Positions 8,275 through 16,039 of a stretch of 64,000 nucleotides of DNA are shown piece by piece. Each line of letters opens with the position of its first letter. The stretch's first letter is position 1. The DNA comes from Bacteroidaceae bacterium. GTDB taxonomy: Bacteria; Bacteroidota; Bacteroidia; Bacteroidales; Bacteroidaceae. The translations under genes were made by a program, and so were the position numbers. A model generated the notes under the pieces. It was not told the DNA's origin and did no database searches. It saw nothing but the letters and a program-made list of their open reading frames with translations. Where the stretch lies: contig JAFXVN010000074.1 of assembly GCA_017524545.1 (NCBI GenBank), forward strand, positions 43,588 through 107,587, given 5' to 3'.

Positions 8275-9522
8275 ATGGAAAGGCTGTTGCACTACGTCTG
8301 GAAGCACAAGATACTGCCCCTGAAGCCGCTCGCCACGGAGGACGGGCAGGAGGTGGAGGTCATCGACCCCGGCCTGCACAACCACGACCAGGGCCCCGAC
8401 TTCTTCAATGCCAAGATTCGGCTGGGCGGGACGCTCTGGGCGGGCAATGTCGAGGTGCATCTGCGCTCGTCGGACTGGTACAGGCACAGTCATCAGGAGG
8501 ACCCCGCCTACAACAGCGTCATCCTGCACGTCGTGGGCGAGATAGACGGCGAGGTCAGGACGCAGGACGGCAAGACGCTGCCCCAGCTGCAGCTCGACAT
8601 CCCCGAGGGCATCCGCAGAAGTTACGAAGAGCTTTGCCGGACAGAGGATTATCCGCGCTGCCACCGCATTGTCACCTCGATACTGCCAATGAAGGTGCAC
8701 CAGTGGATGGACGCTTTGCTGGTGGAGAGGCTGAAGGAGCGGTCGGAGAAGGTGGCGGAGCGGGCAGAGAGGACAGGCGGCGACTGGGAACGCGCCACGT
8801 TCGTCACCCTGGCTCGCAGTTTCGGCTTTGGCTTGAACGGCGACGCTTTCGAGCGTTGGGCCATGCGCATTCCCCTCTCGGCGGCAGGCAAGCACCGCGA
8901 CGACCTGTTCCAGGTGGAGGCACTCTTCCTCGGAATGGCTGGCCTCATCGAAGAGGTCGAGGCCGTGAGGAGCGCGAAGGAGGTTCAGCTTCTCCAGCAG
9001 GAGTATGCCTTTCTCAGGCACAAATTCGGCCTGGACGAGCCGATGCAGCGTGCCGACTGGCGTTTCCTCCGCACCCGTCCCAAGAACTTCCCCTCGGTTC
9101 GCATCCTGCAAATAGCGGAACTCTACCACAGCGGCAGGGCGCAGATGAGCAAGCTCTTGGAGGCACGGGACATCGATGCCTTGCAGGAATGCCTCGCCGT
9201 GAAGGGAATGACGGCTGCCAGCCGCCGCCTGCTCATCATCAACACCGTGGTGCCTCTGCTCTTCGCCTACGGCCGCCACATCAGCGACGAGGACATCTGC
9301 CAGCGGGCTTGCCTGCTCCTGGAAGCTTTGCCAGCCGAGAACAACTACATCCTGCGGCAGTGGCAAGCCTGCGGACTGAAGGTGCAGACAGCAGCCGACA
9401 GCCAGGCGCTCATCCAGCTCAAACGCCAGTACTGCGACAGGACGGACTGCCTCCGATGCCGCTTCGGATACGAATACCTCAAGGGTAGTTCATCTTTCCC
9501 ACGTGTGGGAAACGCCAACTAA
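8275..9522 (+). CDS. DUF2851 family protein
   Basis: A 415-residue cytoplasmic protein of the Bacteroidetes DUF2851 family, whose function is unknown. Conserved features include LHYVWKHKILP at the start, VIDPGLHNHDQGPDFFNAKIRLGG-type residues around 30-55, the aromatic WAGNVEVHLRSSDWYRH, LHVVGEIDGEVR and a C-terminal zinc-ribbon-like CDRTDCLRCRFGYEYL. The core around GPDFFNAK...GNVEVH resembles a nuclease fold, but no activity is established. The last residues (SSFPRVGNAN) are encoded by a CACGTG-centred palindrome. It leads an operon with a thioesterase gene and dprA. Confidence 0.9.
   Translation: MERLLHYVWKHKILPLKPLATEDGQEVEVIDPGLHNHDQGPDFFNAKIRLGGTLWAGNVEVHLRSSDWYRHSHQEDPAYNSVILHVVGEIDGEVRTQDGKTLPQLQLDIPEGIRRSYEELCRTEDYPRCHRIVTSILPMKVHQWMDALLVERLKERSEKVAERAERTGGDWERATFVTLARSFGFGLNGDAFERWAMRIPLSAAGKHRDDLFQVEALFLGMAGLIEEVEAVRSAKEVQLLQQEYAFLRHKFGLDEPMQRADWRFLRTRPKNFPSVRILQIAELYHSGRAQMSKLLEARDIDALQECLAVKGMTAASRRLLIINTVVPLLFAYGRHISDEDICQRACLLLEALPAENNYILRQWQACGLKVQTAADSQALIQLKRQYCDRTDCLRCRFGYEYLKGSSSFPRVGNAN
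9495..9512. repeat. CACGTG palindrome at the end of the DUF2851 gene
   Basis: TTTCCCACGTGTGGGAAA, an 18-base palindrome, spans the last codons of the gene. A related palindrome cluster lies at 59752-59811. Confidence 0.6.
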
Positions 9523-9523
9523 A

Positions 9524-9590
9524 CACGCCTAATTGCCCAACGAGGCACGCCTAATTGCCCAACGAGGCACGCCTAATTTGGCAATTAGCC
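9524..9590. repeat. 22-base tandem repeat between DUF2851 and thioesterase genes
   Basis: Two identical 22-base units (9524-9545 and 9546-9567) and a partial third, each starting CACGCCTAATT, end in an inverted copy of the core (GGCAATTAG at 9580-9588). A similar CACGCCTAAG with an inverted partner occurs near 47805-47825. Confidence 0.75.
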
Positions 9591-9617
9591 ATAGCTAATG
9601 ATAAAACACAACGAGAA

Positions 9618-10025
9618 ATGAAATACGCTTACGAACTGAAGATGAAGGTGCGCGACTATGAGTGCGACCTCGAGGGCATCGTCAACAATGCCAACTACCA
9701 ACACTACATGGAGCACACACGCCACGAGTTCCTGCTCTCGGCGGGCATCAGCTTTGCCGAAATGACGGCCCAGGACATCGTCTCCGTCGTGGCCCGCATC
9801 ACCATTGCCTACAAGACGCCGCTCCGCAGCCGCGATGAATTCCTCTCCTGCCTCAATGTCAGGCAGGAGGGAGTGCGTTATATCTTCCATCAGGACATCT
9901 ACCGCCTGTCGGACATGAAGCTGGCTGCACGGGGGACAGTCGATGTCGTCTGCCTCGTCCACGGCAAGCTGAGCCGCTGCCCAGAGCTGGAGGAGAAGCT
10001 GAAAGCCTACTATCCTGAGATATGA
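9618..10025 (+). CDS. Acyl-CoA thioesterase (4-hydroxybenzoyl-CoA thioesterase-like hotdog fold)
   Basis: A 135-residue single-hotdog protein that should hydrolyse acyl-CoA or acyl-ACP thioesters. The signature Y-x-C/D-x-x-x-I-V-N-N-A-N-Y is seen as VRDYECDLEGIVNNANYQHYMEHTR, with the catalytic acidic residue in that segment. ATG 9618 is preferred over the upstream in-frame ATG 9555 because the 21 extra residues would be encoded by the tandem repeats. It overlaps dprA by four bases, a conserved Bacteroidales pairing. The substrate is unknown; membrane-lipid turnover is a guess. Confidence 0.88.
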   Translation: MKYAYELKMKVRDYECDLEGIVNNANYQHYMEHTRHEFLLSAGISFAEMTAQDIVSVVARITIAYKTPLRSRDEFLSCLNVRQEGVRYIFHQDIYRLSDMKLAARGTVDVVCLVHGKLSRCPELEEKLKAYYPEI

Positions 10026-11152
10026 CCGAGCAGGAGACCCTATACATGATGGCGCTGACGCAGGTGCCTTCGCTGAGCCTTGCCAGCCTGCGCCAGCTTA
10101 TTGACGAGCTGGGTTCGGCAACGGCGGTCTATGAGCACCGCCGCTCTTTGCAGCAGGTGATGCCTCTGGCTTCGCAAAAGACGCTCGATGCGCTGGCTGC
10201 TTTGGACAGCCATCTTGCACGCGCCGAAGCGGAGCTGGCTTTTTGCAGGAGGGGGAAGGTGCAATGCCTGGGCATCAATGACGAGGCTTACCCCCAGCGT
10301 TTTCGCGAGTGCCTCGATGCGCCGGTTCTCCTCTACTATCGCGGCACAGCCGACCTCAACGCCCGCCACATCGTCAGCATGGTAGGCACGCGGCAAATCA
10401 CGAGCTATGGCAAAGACCTCTGCCGCACGTTCGTCCGCGACCTGAAGAGCCTGTGCCCCGACGCCCTTGTGGTGAGCGGGCTGGCCTACGGCGTGGATGT
10501 AAATTGCCACCGGGCAGCTTTGGAGGAGGGATTGGAGACCGTCGGTGTCCTCGCCCACGGCCTCGACCAGATTTACCCGCGTCATCATCGGGAGACCGCG
10601 AAGCAGATGGTCTCCGGGGGCGGCCTGCTGACGGAGTACATGTCGCAGACGGCGATAGACAAAAGGAACTTCGTGCAGCGCAACCGCATCGTGGCAGGCG
10701 TGGCCGATGCTGTCGTCGTGGTGGAGAGTGCGGCAAGGGGCGGCTCCCTCATCACCGCCGACATCGCCCTCAGCTACGACCGCCAGGTGTGGGCTTTCCC
10801 CGGCCGCGTCCACGACACCTACTCGGCCGGTTGCAACCGCCTCATCTCCTCGAACTGCGCGGCACTGTTAACCAGTGCCGAGGACTTCTGCCTTGCCATG
10901 GGCTGGACGGACGATGTGCAGCACCGCAAGCAACTCTCCGAAGGCATCCAGCAGGAGTTGTTCGCCGATGACCTGACGCCCGATGAACAGCGTGTCCTAC
11001 AGGCACTTGCAAAGGACGACGGCAAGCAAATCAACATCCTCGCAGTCGAGACGAACATCCCGATTGGCGACCTCAACAGCCTCCTCTTTTCGCTCGAAAT
11101 GAAGGGCGCAGTGCAGATGCTCGCCGGAGGCAAGTACAAACTGAGGCGATAA
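10022..11152 (+). CDS. dprA: DNA-processing protein DprA
   Basis: A 376-residue protein that binds incoming single-stranded DNA and loads RecA during natural transformation. The extended Rossmann domain shows GTRQITSYG, SGLAYGVDVNCHRAAL, AHGLDQIYPRHHRE, GGLLTEY and the strongly conserved FVQRNRIVAGVADAVVVVES and ARGGSLITADIA. An N-terminal SAM-like helical region (about 1-75) and a C-terminal winged-helix (DML1-like) domain (LTPDEQRVLQALAKDDGKQINILA) complete the usual architecture. It starts inside the thioesterase stop (ATGA-type overlap), indicating coupled translation. Confidence 0.95.
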   Translation: MTEQETLYMMALTQVPSLSLASLRQLIDELGSATAVYEHRRSLQQVMPLASQKTLDALAALDSHLARAEAELAFCRRGKVQCLGINDEAYPQRFRECLDAPVLLYYRGTADLNARHIVSMVGTRQITSYGKDLCRTFVRDLKSLCPDALVVSGLAYGVDVNCHRAALEEGLETVGVLAHGLDQIYPRHHRETAKQMVSGGGLLTEYMSQTAIDKRNFVQRNRIVAGVADAVVVVESAARGGSLITADIALSYDRQVWAFPGRVHDTYSAGCNRLISSNCAALLTSAEDFCLAMGWTDDVQHRKQLSEGIQQELFADDLTPDEQRVLQALAKDDGKQINILAVETNIPIGDLNSLLFSLEMKGAVQMLAGGKYKLRR

Positions 11153-11248
11153 ACGCCTGTAGAGGTCTCTTTTCTCGGGAAAAATGGAAGTTCAGCCTGT
11201 CTATAGAGATATAATTTTGCCGTGCAGAGCGAATTTTCCTGCAAAAGT

Positions 11249-11279
11249 TTTGCAGATTCGGAAAATCTTCCTACCTTTG
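11249..11279 (+). promoter_or_regulatory. Promoter of greA
   Basis: TTTG (11249-11252) and TACCTTTG (11272-11279) with a 19-base spacer match the Bacteroidetes promoter exactly. The greA ATG lies about 140 bases downstream, giving an unusually long leader. Confidence 0.75.
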
Positions 11280-11421
11280 CATTCGCTGAACATAAAAAGA
11301 GTGGAAAAGGACAAGGGTTCCGGCTACACGGTCGGGATTCTTCTTTTTTTTTCGTGCTTCGCGCGAGGACAGAAGGCCTTGCCCCGATATATAGATAATG
11401 TATAACTAAAACAAACAATAC

Positions 11422-11889
11422 ATGGCTTACATGACACAAAAGGGCTACGACGAGCTCGTAGCCAAGCTGCAGCACATGGAGAGCGTTGACCGCCCCGCCG
11501 CAAGTGCTGCCATCGCAGAGGCTCGCGACAAAGGCGACCTGTCGGAGAATGCAGAGTACGACGCTGCAAAGGAATGGCAAGGCAAACTCGAGACTGAGAT
11601 TGCCATGCTGAAGAAGACCATCATCGAGGCAAAGATTATCGACACCACACACCTCGACACCGACACTGTGCAGATTCTCTCCACCGTTGAACTGCGCAAC
11701 GTGAAGAACAAGATGAAGATGAAGTACACCATCGTCAGCGCCACGGAGGCAGACTTCCGCAACGGGAAACTCAGTGTGGAGACCCCCATTGCCAAGGGAC
11801 TGCTCGGCAAGAAGGTGGGCGACGTGGCAGAGATACAAGTGCCACAAGGCACCGTGCAGCTTGAAGTGATGAGCATCAACTTTGACTAA
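11422..11889 (+). CDS. greA: Transcription elongation factor GreA
   Basis: A 155-residue factor that rescues backtracked RNA polymerase by stimulating transcript cleavage. It has the usual N-terminal antiparallel coiled coil (residues 1-75) with the acidic tip in DKGDLSENAEYDAAKE, and the C-terminal FKBP-like domain ending GLLGKKVGDVAEIQVPQG. Length and order are normal for the family. Its own promoter has a leader of about 135 bases with no clear feature. An AT-rich heptamer cluster follows the stop. Confidence 0.96.
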   Translation: MAYMTQKGYDELVAKLQHMESVDRPAASAAIAEARDKGDLSENAEYDAAKEWQGKLETEIAMLKKTIIEAKIIDTTHLDTDTVQILSTVELRNVKNKMKMKYTIVSATEADFRNGKLSVETPIAKGLLGKKVGDVAEIQVPQGTVQLEVMSINFD

Positions 11890-11901
11890 ACAGAGCGATT
11901 A

Positions 11902-11940
11902 GCAAAATTGTAAATTGTAAATTGTCAAATCGTAAATTGA
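11902..11940. repeat. AT-rich heptamer repeats (AAATTGT) before the HIT gene
   Basis: Five degenerate copies of AAATTGT/AAATCGT in tandem fill the greA-HIT gene junction and run up to the ATG at 11942. Confidence 0.75.
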
Positions 11941-11941
11941 A

Positions 11942-12334
11942 ATGGCATCAATCTTTTCCCGTATTGTGGCAGGCGAGATACCGAGCTACAAAATAGCTGA
12001 GGACGAGCGTTACTATGCCTTCCTCGACATCAGCCCCTTGCAGAAGGGACATACCCTTGTGATTCCCAAGCGCGAAGTGGATTACATCTTCGACCTCGAG
12101 GACGACGAACTGGCAGGACTGCAAGTCTTTGCCAAGAAGGTGGCACAGGCCATCAAGAGGGCCATCCCCTGCGTGAAGGTAGGGCAGTGTGTGCTCGGGC
12201 TTGAAGTGCCTCACGCCCACATCCACCTCGTCCCCATGCAAAGCGAGGCAGACATGCGCTTCACCAATCCCCATCTGCAGCTCACGCCCGAGGAGTTCGA
12301 GCAGATAGCCGAAAGCATCCGCAAGGCGTTCTAA
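11942..12334 (+). CDS. HIT family nucleotide hydrolase (HinT-like)
   Basis: A 130-residue histidine-triad protein, expected to hydrolyse purine nucleoside phosphoramidates such as AMP-lysine. The start SIFSRIVAGEIPSYKI, the central GHTLVIPKREVDYIFDL and the histidine triad in VPHAHIHLVPM are all present, with the catalytic histidine in the middle of the triad. Length is typical. It probably shares the greA transcript, separated only by heptamer repeats. Confidence 0.94.
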   Translation: MASIFSRIVAGEIPSYKIAEDERYYAFLDISPLQKGHTLVIPKREVDYIFDLEDDELAGLQVFAKKVAQAIKRAIPCVKVGQCVLGLEVPHAHIHLVPMQSEADMRFTNPHLQLTPEEFEQIAESIRKAF

Positions 12335-12342
12335 CCCCCATA

Positions 12343-12380
12343 ATGCCCATTAAACCCATTAAACCCATAAACCCCATTAT
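12343..12380. repeat. Nine-base repeats CCCATTAAA before the SGNH hydrolase gene
   Basis: Tandem copies of CCCATTAAA/CCCATAAAC fill the gap after the HIT gene, up to the ATG at 12382. The same unit, inverted, lies at 7424-7465. Confidence 0.65.
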
Positions 12381-12381
12381 C

Positions 12382-13074
12382 ATGAAGACAAGACTCATCA
12401 CTGCCGTTGCATTGCTCAGCATTGCTCTCGGCATCCAAGCACAGAAACATGAATTTGCCAACTGGAAACGCTACGCTGGCGCTAATAAGGAACTCGGCGC
12501 ACCTGCCAAAGGCGAGAAGCGCGTCGTTCTCATGGGCAACTCCATCACCGACGGCTGGCCACGCACACGCCCCGAGTTCTTCAAGGACAACAACCTCATC
12601 GGTCGCGGCATCGGCGGACAGACCTCATACCAGTTCCTCCTCCGCTTCCGCGAGGATGTCATCAACCTCCAGCCGAAGGTCGTTGTTATCAACTATGGCA
12701 CGAACGACATCGCCGAGAACACTGGCGCATACGACGAGAACCTCACCTACGGCAACGTCCTCTCGATGGTCGAGCTGGCTCGCTACCATAAGTGCAAGGT
12801 CATCCTGACCAGCTGCCTGCCTGCCGGCGGCTTCAGCTGGCGTCCGTCCGTCACCGACAGCATGGACAAGATTCGCAGCCTCAACGCCCGCGTCAAGGCT
12901 TACGCCGAGGCCAATAAGATTCCATACGTCGATTACTTCAGCGCAATGGTCAATGCCGAAGGCACTGCCATGAAGGCAGAACTGGCCAACGACAATCCTG
13001 GTGTTCACCCCAATGCCGAAGGCTATGCCGTCATGGAAAGCCTCCTGCTGCCTGTCATCAAGAAACTGCGCTAA
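12382..13074 (+). CDS. Secreted SGNH/GDSL hydrolase
   Basis: A 230-residue esterase/acetylhydrolase-like protein. Residues 1-19 (MKTRLITAVALLSIALGIQA) are a signal peptide, which is why ATG 12382 is preferred over 12343, where the extra residues would come from CCCATTAAA repeats. The four SGNH blocks are seen: block I FMGNSITDGW-type (Ser nucleophile), block II GRGIGGQTS (Gly), block III NYGTNDIAEN (Asn) and block V NPGVHPNAEGY (Asp/His). Family members remove acetyl groups from polysaccharides; the substrate here is unknown. Next on the same strand, 4 bases on, is the guanylyltransferase gene. Confidence 0.9.
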   Translation: MKTRLITAVALLSIALGIQAQKHEFANWKRYAGANKELGAPAKGEKRVVLMGNSITDGWPRTRPEFFKDNNLIGRGIGGQTSYQFLLRFREDVINLQPKVVVINYGTNDIAENTGAYDENLTYGNVLSMVELARYHKCKVILTSCLPAGGFSWRPSVTDSMDKIRSLNARVKAYAEANKIPYVDYFSAMVNAEGTAMKAELANDNPGVHPNAEGYAVMESLLLPVIKKLR

Positions 13075-13078
13075 CATC

Positions 13079-14155
13079 ATGGCGGACAACAAGTATTGTC
13101 TTATCTTGGCAGGCGGCAACGGCAGCCGTCTCTGGCCCATCAGCCGCACTGTCAAGCCTAAGCAGTTCCTCGACCTCTTCGGTACGGGACGCACCCTGCT
13201 GCAGCAGACCTACGACCGCGTGGCTCAGTTCATCGACCCCTCGCACATCTATGTCAGCACCAGTGTGGACTATCTGCCGCTCGTCTATGAGCAGTTGCCC
13301 GAGGTGGACGACATGCATATCCTGGAGGAGCCGCTGCGCCGAGGCACCCTGGCTGCTGTGGCGTGGGCCTCGGTATTCATTGCCAAGCAAGATTCCGAGT
13401 CAACTCTCTTCGTTACCCCTTCCGACCAAATCATCCTGCAAGAGGAGCAGTACCGGCAGGATGTCCTTGCCGGATTGGATTTCGTGGACAGCAACGAAGG
13501 GTTGCTGGTGCTGGGCATCACGCCCTCTCGTCCTGAGACGGGCTACGGCTACATCCAGATGGACGACGAGAAGCCGCTTTCTGGCGACATCTTCCCCGTC
13601 AAGTCCTTCACGGAGAAGCCCGACATGGAGTTTGCCAACATCTTCATGCAGGAGGGCAACTTCCTTTGGAACACAGGTCTGCTGTGCTTTAGCACCCGCG
13701 TCATGCTCGAGAACCTCATCATGCTTGTGCCAGAGTACAGGATGGAGATTCCCCGCATGAAGGTCGAGGCTGAAAGCAACGACCCGAAATTTGTCCCAGA
13801 GAGCTTCAACGCCCTGCCCAACTACAATATGGATGTCAGCATCCTGGAGCGCAGCAGTCAGGTCTTTGTGCAGTGCGGACACTTCGGCTGGGCCGACATC
13901 GGCACATGGGCAAGCATCGGCAAGGACGCTCCTGCCGATGCCGAAGGCAATGTCCTGCTTGATACCAATGCTTTCCTCTACGAATGCTCAGGCAATGTCA
14001 TCCGTCTGCCAAACGGCCACACCGCCGTCGTCAAAGGACTGAAGGACTATGTCATTGCCGAAGAAGGGGAGTTCCTTATGATATGTCCCCGCCACGACAT
14101 CGCGGCCATGCGACGTATGCACACTGACACGAAGTTCGGCGACCAGAAGTCGTAA
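13079..14155 (+). CDS. Mannose-1-phosphate guanylyltransferase
   Basis: A 358-residue nucleotidyltransferase making GDP-mannose from mannose-1-phosphate and GTP. Motifs: LILAGGNGSRLWPISR (GTP binding), KPKQFLDLFG, FVTPSDQII, FTEKPDMEFA, GNFLWNTGLLCF and the C-terminal FGWADIGTW. It is the single-domain form without the isomerase half. ATG 13079 is chosen because the longer frame overlaps the SGNH gene. Mannose-1-phosphate is also the product of the GH130 phosphorylase of the mannan locus in this window, so the two could be metabolically linked. Confidence 0.94.
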   Translation: MADNKYCLILAGGNGSRLWPISRTVKPKQFLDLFGTGRTLLQQTYDRVAQFIDPSHIYVSTSVDYLPLVYEQLPEVDDMHILEEPLRRGTLAAVAWASVFIAKQDSESTLFVTPSDQIILQEEQYRQDVLAGLDFVDSNEGLLVLGITPSRPETGYGYIQMDDEKPLSGDIFPVKSFTEKPDMEFANIFMQEGNFLWNTGLLCFSTRVMLENLIMLVPEYRMEIPRMKVEAESNDPKFVPESFNALPNYNMDVSILERSSQVFVQCGHFGWADIGTWASIGKDAPADAEGNVLLDTNAFLYECSGNVIRLPNGHTAVVKGLKDYVIAEEGEFLMICPRHDIAAMRRMHTDTKFGDQKS

Positions 14156-14156
14156 C

Positions 14157-14262
14157 AGTTCATAGTTCATAGTCCATAGTTCATAGTTATTTGTTTGCTG
14201 GGTTTGCAGGGCGTAGCCTAACTATGAACTATGGACTATGAATTATGAACTATGGACTATGG
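14157..14262. repeat. Inverted heptamer arrays forming a long hairpin between convergent genes
   Basis: Left arm 14157-14189 (GTTCATA units) is complementary to right arm 14218-14250 (TATGAAC units) with very few mismatches and a loop of about 28 bases. Lying between convergent genes it may end transcription from both sides. The right arm encodes the last residues (SKSIVHSS) of the DUF2027 protein. Confidence 0.8.
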
Positions 14263-14959
14263 ACTTGGATGCTGGCTTGTCATCCCTTATAATGTCTTCC
14301 GTCCAGTTGGGTTCCTTGAAGAACTCATTGGGTTGGAAGACATGTAATTTATAGAACTTCGTCAGGTTGAGGCGAAGTTCTGTTGTTATGGCGGGCTTCA
14401 GCTGGAAAGGCTTGTCCTGCTTCCATGCGATGGCCTGCACGCAAAGACGCTCCAAGTCGTTGACCTGCGAACGGTCGAACGCCTCGACGAAGAGCTTGCT
14501 GTTGGGTTCCACCACGCCGCAGAAGCGCAGCCGCCAGCTGGCATTTTCCGCACTCATCAGCGACACCTGCATATAGTAGTTGCTGTCGTTCACAAGGTAC
14601 GACTCGAAACCTGTGCTTGAGATTTCCTTCACCTCGTCGGGCAGGAAGGACAGGTAGAGGTTGAGCCGTTCGCCCTCGCGCCGTTCGAGAGGCTTGGGCT
14701 TGAATGTCGTCGGCTTCTCCTCCGGCTCGGGTTCGGCATCCTCTTGTACCTTGCTCTTTGTCCCTTGCCCCTTGTTTCCAATCGGATTCACCTTCCCTAT
14801 GTCGTAATCCTCGCTGCCTATGACCACAACATCCGCCATCAGCATCGGGATTTCAAACCCGTCCTCGTCCTCCACGAGGACAATGTTCTTCCCTTGGAAG
14901 CCACTCACTCTGCCCCCTCCCACCTCGGAGAGGAAGCGCACTTGATCGCCTATCTTCAT
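14243..14959 (-). CDS. DUF2027 protein lacking the usual C-terminal Smr domain
   Basis: A 238-residue protein. The N-terminal DUF2027 start MKIGDQVRFLSEVGGGRVSG, then VLVEDEDGFEIPML, an acidic linker (about 65-90) and the second conserved part (LNLYLSFLPDEVKEISSTGFESYLVNDSNYYM) match the Bacteroidetes family, whose members, as I recall them, continue into an Smr (MutS2-like) nuclease domain. Here the frame ends soon after NEFFKEPNWTEDIIRDDKP, in heptamer repeats, and no Smr motif follows. It is probably a truncated but still expressed gene. ATG 14959 is chosen because it gives the conserved start and lies just after a good promoter. Confidence 0.82.
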   Translation of the reverse strand: MKIGDQVRFLSEVGGGRVSGFQGKNIVLVEDEDGFEIPMLMADVVVIGSEDYDIGKVNPIGNKGQGTKSKVQEDAEPEPEEKPTTFKPKPLERREGERLNLYLSFLPDEVKEISSTGFESYLVNDSNYYMQVSLMSAENASWRLRFCGVVEPNSKLFVEAFDRSQVNDLERLCVQAIAWKQDKPFQLKPAITTELRLNLTKFYKLHVFQPNEFFKEPNWTEDIIRDDKPASKSIVHSS

Positions 14960-14983
14960 AATATCTGTTGTCTTTATGCCCTG

Positions 14984-15014
14984 CAAAGGTACGACATTTA
15001 GTTCAATAATCAAA
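14984..15014 (-). promoter_or_regulatory. Promoter of the DUF2027 gene
   Basis: Read on the minus strand: TTTG (15014-15011), 19-base spacer, TACCTTTG (14991-14984). The start codon is 25 bases downstream. Confidence 0.75.
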
Positions 15015-15050
15015 CATATCACACCTAATTGAGCTATTTAACGCGATTTG

Positions 15051-15082
15051 TTTGTTTGTCTTGAAAAGTATTCGTACCTTTG
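15051..15082 (+). promoter_or_regulatory. Promoter of the Fic gene
   Basis: TTTG (15051-15054) and TACCTTTG (15075-15082) with a 20-base spacer. It supports ATG 15104 as the Fic start, since the alternative TTG at 15080 lies inside the -7 box. Confidence 0.75.
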
Positions 15083-15103
15083 TCGCGAAATACGTGTGCC
15101 ATT

Positions 15104-15886
15104 ATGTGTGAGGACTTAGAGAAAGAGTATGGCGAGCTGATGCTGGAATACCAGCAGAAGGTGACTGACAAGATGCCGCCAGAGGAGTTGCAGGAATACA
15201 ATGAGGTGCTTTTCTCTGCTCACAGCTGCGGCATCGAAGGGAATTCATACACCATTAACGATACAAGGGCGCTGAAGGAACTTAGCTTGGGTGTGGTGCC
15301 TCAGGGAAAGCCCTTGGTGGAAACGATGGAGATGCTCGACCACTTCCACGCTTTCGAGTTTATGACGCAAACCCGCCACGAGCCTTTGACAGAAGATTAT
15401 CTGCTCCAACTGCACAAGATTCTCACGGAACACACGATTGCATATCGCCACCCGGGAGCCAAGCCCGGAGAATATACCACGATGGATATGGCAGCCGGAG
15501 ACACCTTGTTTGGCGACCATGAAGAACTGATTGCCAAGGTTCCCTTGTTGTTGGAAAAGACAGAGCAGGCTATGCAGGGCAACCTTCCCCGTATGTTTGT
15601 TGCCGCCACCTTCCACGGCTACTTCATTTACCTGCATCCCTTCCGCGACGGCAACGGACGCATGGGGCGATTGCTTTCAAACAAGATTCTGCTGCAAAGC
15701 GGACACCCGATTGTCATTATACCCCGCGAGGAGAAGGAAGAGTACATCAGTGCCTTGAAGCTGTTCCACTCCGACAGCATAGAATATCTTGTGGCCTTCT
15801 TCTACAAAACAGCCATCCGGCGTATGCAAAATGAGTTGAAGCAAAAAAGCTCCAACTCGGCAAAGGGGATGTTCTTCCTCTTTTAG
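15104..15886 (+). CDS. Fic family protein (predicted AMPylase)
   Basis: A 260-residue Fic-domain enzyme expected to transfer AMP from ATP to a protein hydroxyl group. The active-site motif HPFRDGNGRMGRL is complete, with catalytic His and the Asp/Asn/Arg residues. An inhibitory-helix motif of the (S/T)xxxE(G/N) type is visible near residue 45 (SCGIEGN), so this is a self-inhibited Fic protein rather than one relying on a separate antitoxin; no small partner gene is adjacent. Monocistronic with its own promoter. The target protein is unknown. Confidence 0.93.
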   Translation: MCEDLEKEYGELMLEYQQKVTDKMPPEELQEYNEVLFSAHSCGIEGNSYTINDTRALKELSLGVVPQGKPLVETMEMLDHFHAFEFMTQTRHEPLTEDYLLQLHKILTEHTIAYRHPGAKPGEYTTMDMAAGDTLFGDHEELIAKVPLLLEKTEQAMQGNLPRMFVAATFHGYFIYLHPFRDGNGRMGRLLSNKILLQSGHPIVIIPREEKEEYISALKLFHSDSIEYLVAFFYKTAIRRMQNELKQKSSNSAKGMFFLF

Positions 15887-15983
15887 CTTCACCTTTTGAG
15901 GCAAAAAATAACGAAAAAACTTCGGACAACGCACGCCTTGATGCATATTTTTGCGTTTCAGAAGTCTTTTTCCTTATAAATAA

Positions 15984-16014
15984 TGTGTAGTTTGAAAAAA
16001 ATGCCTTACCTTTG
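15984..16014 (+). promoter_or_regulatory. Promoter of topA
   Basis: TACCTTTG (16007-16014) is a perfect -7 box; TGTG at 15984-15987 is a one-mismatch -33 box at 19 bases. ATG 16040 is 25 bases downstream. Confidence 0.65.
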
Positions 16015-16039
16015 CGCCCAAAATCAAACGACCAATAGA

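Noticed and set aside
8188-9366. Long minus-strand frame of 392 codons opposite DUF2851
   Set aside because: It lies antisense to a well-conserved gene, has the Leu/Val/His-rich, low-complexity look of GC-rich shadows and no recognisable domain.
9524-9567. CRISPR-like direct repeats
   Set aside because: Units are contiguous with no spacers and no cas genes are present; the same holds for the 21-base repeats at 35497-35580.
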